Shown here: piece after piece, positions 23,531 through 26,444 of the stretch
Position numbering within the stretch: position 1 is the first letter of the stretch
How the letters are laid out: every line of letters begins with the position of its first letter
Source: a virus
Strand: one strand, 5' to 3'
Virus record (IMG/VR): IMGVR_UViG_3300006916_000318
Location: 1-26,444 of that record
Length of the DNA stretch: 26,444 nt
Notes under the pieces: model-generated
Databases searched by the model: none
The model's input: only the letters and a program-made list of their open reading frames with translations
What the model was told of the DNA's origin: nothing
Translations under genes and position numbers: made by a program

Positions 23531-24639
23531 TACGCTGCCTCCTGTAGTGCGTCGATGATAGAGAAGTCAACACCGTCCAAGACCTTGGTCTTGTCTGTGT
23601 CGCTCCAACCCTTGTCGAAGATCAAGGCGCTCATTACAGAGCGGAATGGCATACCAGCAGCCAGTGCCTTAGCGCCCTTGATAGAAGCCCTTGGGCTTAC
23701 CACAAAGCGCATCTTGTGATGCTCAACCTGTGCCCTGATCGCTTGCACCAGATCAACCCATGCATCATTGCCAGCGATGCTACGCTCTAGCGCCTCGTCG
23801 TATCCCATCGGGATATAAGCGAAGCGGTCAAGTGTTGCCGCATCCATTGGATTGCGTCCCACATACTGGGCTGATGCACCATGACCGAAGGTGTTGGCTG
23901 ATGCGATGATTCGGAAATCAGCGTGACGCTCGACCAGACCGCAGGGGAAACTAGCGAAGTCATTCGCTAGAGCAGCGTTGAGAGACAGCAAAGCGTTGGG
24001 ATTGCTTGCGTCCATCTCGTCCATCAAGACGAGACCGCCATGTTTAAACGCCTTGTAGAACTCGGTCTCAACGTAGTTGCCATTGGCATCGTTGTAGCCT
24101 AGGAACTCGAAAGCCTGACCGATAGCGCCGTAGCAGTAGAACGGAGTGTCCAGCGCCTCGGCTATCTGCTTTGCGATGCTGGTCTTACCAGAACCAGCAG
24201 GGCCGACGATATACGCTGGCTCACCCATCGCTACCCAATCGAGGACAGAGTGGAACACTTCGTGAACTCGGCCCTTGATCTGGATCGGATCGCCATCGTT
24301 GATGGTGATCTGGTGGGTGATAGTCTGCGTTGATGCAACCAGCGCCTTGAGATCCTCGATGTCCCCACGGAGATCTTCGATCACCTTGGCTGACATAGAC
24401 TCGATGTCACCCTGTGACAGCGTAGCAGCCCCAGCATTGGGGCCATGCAGCCATAGGCTGACCTTCGCCTCTTCGGGCATCGTGGCTGACATGCGGTACA
24501 TGGTAGCCAGCAGCGCCAGCTTGGAGCGATGCGCTGGGGTCACAATGTCGCCCTCTGACCGTAGGTCATTGAGAACCTTGCAGATTTTGTTAAGACGTTG
24601 GTGATGCGAAGCATCGAGTGTGGTAGTATGATCGAACAT
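23530..24639 (-). CDS. CobS/MoxR-type AAA+ ATPase (369 aa)
   Basis: A AAA+ machine that uses ATP to remodel a partner. Seen: Walker A GPAGSGKT (146-153), Walker B LVLMDEMDAS (Asp207-Glu208), sensor 1 Asn249 in IIASANTFG, Arg272 in LDRFAYIPMGY and the sensor 2-like VVSPRASIKGAKAL (Arg317). The 110 N-terminal residues contain a coiled-coil stretch (IEDLRGDIEDLKALVAS). Homologues with cobaltochelatase CobS similarity are widespread in phages; their target is not known. The leader GTTTAAACGCAACAAGGAG stands eight bases before the ATG. Followed at once by the possible vWA-like partner. Confidence 0.9.
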   Translation of the reverse strand: MFDHTTTLDASHHQRLNKICKVLNDLRSEGDIVTPAHRSKLALLATMYRMSATMPEEAKVSLWLHGPNAGAATLSQGDIESMSAKVIEDLRGDIEDLKALVASTQTITHQITINDGDPIQIKGRVHEVFHSVLDWVAMGEPAYIVGPAGSGKTSIAKQIAEALDTPFYCYGAIGQAFEFLGYNDANGNYVETEFYKAFKHGGLVLMDEMDASNPNALLSLNAALANDFASFPCGLVERHADFRIIASANTFGHGASAQYVGRNPMDAATLDRFAYIPMGYDEALERSIAGNDAWVDLVQAIRAQVEHHKMRFVVSPRASIKGAKALAAGMPFRSVMSALIFDKGWSDTDKTKVLDGVDFSIIDALQEAA

Positions 24640-24681
24640 GAAATGTTCTCCTTGTTGCGTTTAAACGGATCAGGTTGAAAG

Positions 24682-25290
24682 CTAGTCAGCGACTAGCGTT
24701 CCGGCGAGGTGACATGCTGGGCATGTTGACTCGGGGGTAATCTTCGATTGCCACTTGGCTGACACTCTGGCGGTGAAGCCGCAGTCACTGCATTGCAGTT
24801 TGAGCATACGAGTGCCTTGCTTCTTGCGAAGCGATGGGTCGATCTTGGCATGGGGGTAAACCCCCAAGATGTCAGCGATCTCGGCCAGTGTGTCCAGCAA
24901 AGCTGGTGATGCGGGGGTTTGTGTCATAGGGCCAGTGAAGCCTACGGCTTTGGCGATTCGGGCAAACTCACCTCGGTGACCACATTCGATACCGGCCCAA
25001 ACATGAATAAATTCATGTAGCAGGATACGAAGAACCTCGACGGGTTCATCTATGATGGGGTTGATGCAGACTTCCATAGTTCCATCGGAACTGACACTTG
25101 CATCGAATGCCTGACCTAGCACGACCTTGCCGGTCTTCGACCCACGATACCCGATAGGGAAGCCGCAGGTGACTCGATAGCGTCGTGATTGCCAAGCGTC
25201 GGGTGAGATACCAGCACTGGCAAAGACCATCTCAAACAGTAAAACAAGCGCAGCTTGTAACCATTCTTCTCTAGTAGTGTATGACTGCAT
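24682..25290 (-). CDS. SprT-like zinc metallopeptidase (202 aa)
   Basis: The metallopeptidase core LLHEFIHVWAGIECGHRGEF carries HExxH and a further His about nine residues on, as in SprT/Spartan-type proteins; GEFARIAKAVGF follows. The C-terminus has a zinc ribbon, CSDCGFTARVSAKW with CPACH. Such proteins cut DNA-bound proteins in cells; the phage target is unknown. The ATG at 25290 was chosen because CGCAACAAAGGAG lies seven bases before it; the reading frame extends 27 codons upstream without leader. It is the first gene of the long leftward operon, downstream of the hairpin-rich region. Confidence 0.88.
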   Translation of the reverse strand: MQSYTTREEWLQAALVLLFEMVFASAGISPDAWQSRRYRVTCGFPIGYRGSKTGKVVLGQAFDASVSSDGTMEVCINPIIDEPVEVLRILLHEFIHVWAGIECGHRGEFARIAKAVGFTGPMTQTPASPALLDTLAEIADILGVYPHAKIDPSLRKKQGTRMLKLQCSDCGFTARVSAKWQSKITPESTCPACHLAGTLVAD

Positions 25291-25299
25291 AGCAGTTCT

Positions 25300-25728
25300 C
25301 CTTTGTTGCGATTGATGTAATGAACACAATCGAAAGCATTCTTTGAATGCTCTCTGTTGTATGCACAACATTCGTAAATCTATCGTCTCGTCCAGATAGC
25401 TTCGCTATCCTTCTGGTGCGCCACGGGCCTCATGCCGATCTGCGTTCACACCGAGCCGGTTTACGCCATTGACGATCTTGTTAGCCTCCAGAGTAGATGT
25501 CTCCCGACATCTGGAGGTGACTCCACCGCCCCGACATCCTTTTCCCAAGCCTTCGCAGAATTGCCTTGCACACAATTCCAGCTTGCTACGTCCCGATCCG
25601 CCGTGAGATCGAAACACCGATACCTGATCGGAGGTGGTCTACACCCATTCAGTTGCATAAAGCTGCCGCCCCGCATCCGGTTGACGGTGAGCTGACCTGT
25701 TGAGCGGTCAATCCGTCGATGCCCCACC
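25300..25728 (-). ncRNA. Hairpin-rich region, candidate structured RNA or long 5' leader
   Basis: No convincing gene lies in about 430 bases, but inverted repeats follow each other almost without gap. Examples (plus coordinates): 25335-25351 (AGCATTC/GAATGCT), 25355-25370 (TGTTGT/ACAACA), 25395-25409 (GATAGC/GCTATC), 25485-25517 (CCTCCA and GATGTC stems stacked), 25546-25585 (CAAGC outside, GAATTG inside), 25593-25631 (CCGATC/GATCGG), 25683-25717 (GACGG outside, TGACC inside). Read on the minus strand, loops become GGGA (GNRA type) and GAA closed by C-G, which favours that strand. A promoter-like sequence sits just upstream (25729-25758). It could be a stable non-coding RNA or a leader of the SprT-like gene. 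I do not recognise a known class. Confidence 0.5.
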
Positions 25729-25758
25729 ATTAGGCCCAGCTTTCGTTTAAACTGTCAA
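25729..25758 (-). promoter_or_regulatory. Sigma70-like promoter for the leftward operon or RNA
   Basis: TTGACA (minus strand, 25758-25753), 18-base spacer, CCTAAT (25734-25729, four of six matches to TATAAT). The spacer contains a GTTTAAAC palindrome directly behind the -35 box, which would put a bound protein in the way of polymerase. Transcription would start near 25722, just before the hairpin chain. Confidence 0.5.
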
Positions 25759-25761
25759 CTA

Positions 25762-25797
25762 GTTTTTTCCAACTGGGTTTTTTACCCTAAAGGGTAA
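25762..25797. other. T-tracts and inverted repeat TTACCCT-AA-AGGGTAA
   Basis: On the plus strand two T-runs (25763-25768 and 25778-25783) are followed by a 7-base inverted repeat at 25782-25797. GGG before the second T-run can pair with ACCC after it, an alternative to the ACCC-GGGT pairing. CCCAG at 25735-25739 could pair with CTGGG before the second T-run as a plus-strand terminator. Either a terminator or an operator between the leftward operon and the terminase gene. Confidence 0.4.
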
Positions 25798-25827
25798 GTC
25801 GAGGAGTTTAAACGGGTCGTAGGCGTA

Positions 25828-26244
25828 ATGGGTAAGCAGGTGACGGTGAAGGAGCGCCTATTTGCTAGGTATGTGGCCGAAGGCCGTACACAAGCAGAGA
25901 GTGCGCGTATGGCTGGCTATGCCAGTAATCCAGACAAAAAGGGTAGTGAGTTGGTTAAAAAAGCAGAAGTCGTAGACTTAATCAATCAGCGGGGCGCTGA
26001 ATTAGCCGAGGATCGGGCTGTTTCACTTAGTGAACACCTCGATACACTGGCCGCTTTGCGTGATGATGCGCGAGACGCTGGGCAATATAGCTCTGCTATA
26101 CAGGCCGAGCACCACCGAGGGAAAGCCTCTAGGCTTTATGTGGAGCAGCAGGCGGTGGTTCGTGCTGATGCCGACTCACCTTCGGTGATCTTGGAGCGTT
26201 TAAACGGATTGTTGTCTCGTGATCCCGTCGCAACGCAGGACTGA
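25828..26244 (+). CDS. terS: Small terminase subunit, Terminase_2-like (138 aa)
   Basis: This protein should recognise phage DNA for packaging and bring it to the large terminase subunit. The N-terminal part, KERLFARYVAEGRTQAESAR and MAGYASNPDKKGSELVKKAE, is the helix-turn-helix of the terminase small subunit family; a helical oligomerisation part (SLSEHLDTLAALRDDARDAG, QAEHHRGKASRLYVEQ) follows. The large subunit is expected to the right of the window. The ribosome site is unclear: GAGGAG lies 22 bases before the ATG and is followed by a GTTTAAAC (25806). Another GTTTAAAC lies near the 3' end (26198). Confidence 0.82.
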   Translation: MGKQVTVKERLFARYVAEGRTQAESARMAGYASNPDKKGSELVKKAEVVDLINQRGAELAEDRAVSLSEHLDTLAALRDDARDAGQYSSAIQAEHHRGKASRLYVEQQAVVRADADSPSVILERLNGLLSRDPVATQD

Positions 26245-26444
26245 CGCGCATAATGCGCCTAGGAGTCCCATGCATAGCGCGTTTACACGCACCGGCAGAC
26301 CCCCACACACCCGCACACAGCGCAGGAGTCCCGCACATACACATACATACAATTATCTACAGTCGATCACCCCACTTTACAAACCCCACCCCTTAAAACG
26401 AAAACGATTATTGACAAAAATAGTGCGTAAAATTTTATATTTAC
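26245..26444. other. 200-base intergenic stretch after terS with repeats
   Basis: No gene is visible. Directly after the terS stop there is a hairpin (GCGCAT, A, ATGCGC; 26246-26258) without T-run. AGGAGTCCC occurs twice (26261-26269 and 26324-26332), with a C/A-rich tract between and after (CCCCCACACACCCGCACACAGC). The right end is AT-rich and has a promoter. Position next to the terminase makes it a place to look for the packaging start, but that is inference. Confidence 0.5.
26411..26441 (+). promoter_or_regulatory. Sigma70-like promoter at the right end
   Basis: TTGACA at 26411-26416 is followed by an AT-rich region with TTTATA at 17 bases (26434-26439) or TATATT at 19 bases (26436-26441). 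It points rightward, out of the window, and may drive the terminase large subunit and head genes or another early gene. Confidence 0.6.

Larger units (their letters stand above)
13415..25310. repeat. Repeated translation leader CGCAACAAGGAG before early genes
   Basis: Minus-strand copies precede the starts at 13414, 15753 (CGCAACAGGG), 19945 (CGCAACATTTGGAG), 20368 (CGCAACTACAGGAG), 21139, 21891, 22152, 22446, 22658, 24639 and 25290; plus-strand copies stand at 16205, before the GTG at 16493 and before the ATG at 16930. At 13414, 21139, 22152, 22658 and 24639 the leader is extended upstream by GTTTAAAC. It contains the Shine-Dalgarno sequence plus a conserved CGCAACA, possibly a translation enhancer. 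No late (left-hand) gene carries it. It was used here to choose several start codons. Confidence 0.85.
609..26205. repeat. Highly iterated palindrome GTTTAAAC, 30 perfect copies
   Basis: First bases of the copies: 609, 2058, 4180, 5023, 6555, 8194, 9552, 10629, 11145, 11752, 12480, 13433, 14904, 16075, 17431, 18252, 18832, 19154, 19594, 20541, 21156, 21735, 22170, 22676, 23287, 24042, 24659, 25745, 25806, 26198. The 8-mer is its own reverse complement, so it has no orientation. Flanking bases vary. In genes it is read as Leu-Asn or Phe-Lys according to frame, and at 10629 it also gives a stop codon. I found only two other TTTAAA hexamers (2164 region GTTTAAAG and 5609 region ATTTAAAG). About 0.4 copies are expected by chance at equal base frequencies. 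Confidence 0.97.

Noticed and set aside
18252-24666. Regularly spaced repeat as CRISPR array
   Set aside because: The repeat is only 8 bases, gaps are hundreds of bases and contain genes.
25571-25640. tRNA-like arm with GTTTCGATCTC on the minus strand
   Set aside because: No full cloverleaf, acceptor stem or CCA position could be built around it.
25405-25730. Overlapping reading frames in the hairpin-rich region
   Set aside because: Frames on both strands are short, have no leader or recognisable motif, and composition follows the inverted repeats.
609-26205. GTTTAAAC copies as cloning linkers or assembly artefacts (it is the PmeI site)
   Set aside because: Copies lie in frame inside otherwise intact genes, with different flanks and in both reading frames; linkers would disrupt genes and share flanks.

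Overview
The window is part of a tailed double-stranded DNA phage (Caudoviricetes-like) or a prophage-like element. Marks of this are a holin/endolysin pair, a giant multidomain polyvalent virion-type protein, a T7 gp4-like primase-helicase, a RecB-like exonuclease with a recombination partner, RusA, HNH nuclease and a small terminase subunit, all in tightly packed operons with ATGA/TAATG overlaps. Small basic proteins after the endolysin resemble families I associate with marine phages, and the holin is of the 3TM/GTA type, so a phage of a marine proteobacterium is likely. This is inference. I see no integrase, no tRNA gene and no CRISPR array.

Layout. Positions 15-11520 (+) are a late block: a small unknown protein, a 3151-residue polyvalent protein, holin, endolysin, then four small basic proteins. 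Positions 11485-15753 (-) are an early block read leftward from a divergent point near 15770: RecB-like exonuclease, a DNA-binding protein with an SSB-like acidic tail, small proteins, an HNH nuclease, an XRE regulator and a zinc ribbon protein. Positions 15794-18922 (+) carry RusA, a second putative nuclease, a small replication-associated protein and the primase-helicase, closed by a strong hairpin. Positions 18944-25290 (-) are a long leftward operon that begins with a SprT-like metallopeptidase, a CobS/MoxR-type AAA ATPase and a partner with a possible degenerate vWA fold, followed by many small accessory proteins and a protein with two helix-turn-helix motifs. Positions 25291-25827 hold no convincing gene but a dense chain of hairpins, probably a structured RNA or long leader. 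A small terminase subunit (+) follows, then an intergenic stretch with a promoter at the right end.

The outstanding signal is a perfect 8-bp palindrome, GTTTAAAC, present 30 times in 26.4 kb where about 0.4 would be expected from equal base composition. It occurs in coding and non-coding DNA, in both usable reading frames, and is evenly spaced (about one per 580 bp in the right-hand early operon). Nearly every TTTAAA I can find lies inside it. The flanks are not conserved, so it behaves like a highly iterated palindrome selected at DNA level.

A second repeated signal is a translation leader, CGCAACAAGGAG, before many early genes. At five genes it is fused to the palindrome as GTTTAAACGCAACAAGGAG, and at a sixth the palindrome sits between CGCAAC and AGGAG. 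Together they suggest a phage-wide regulatory or DNA-marking system whose protein partner is not identified here. All names come from reading motifs by eye; no database search was run.
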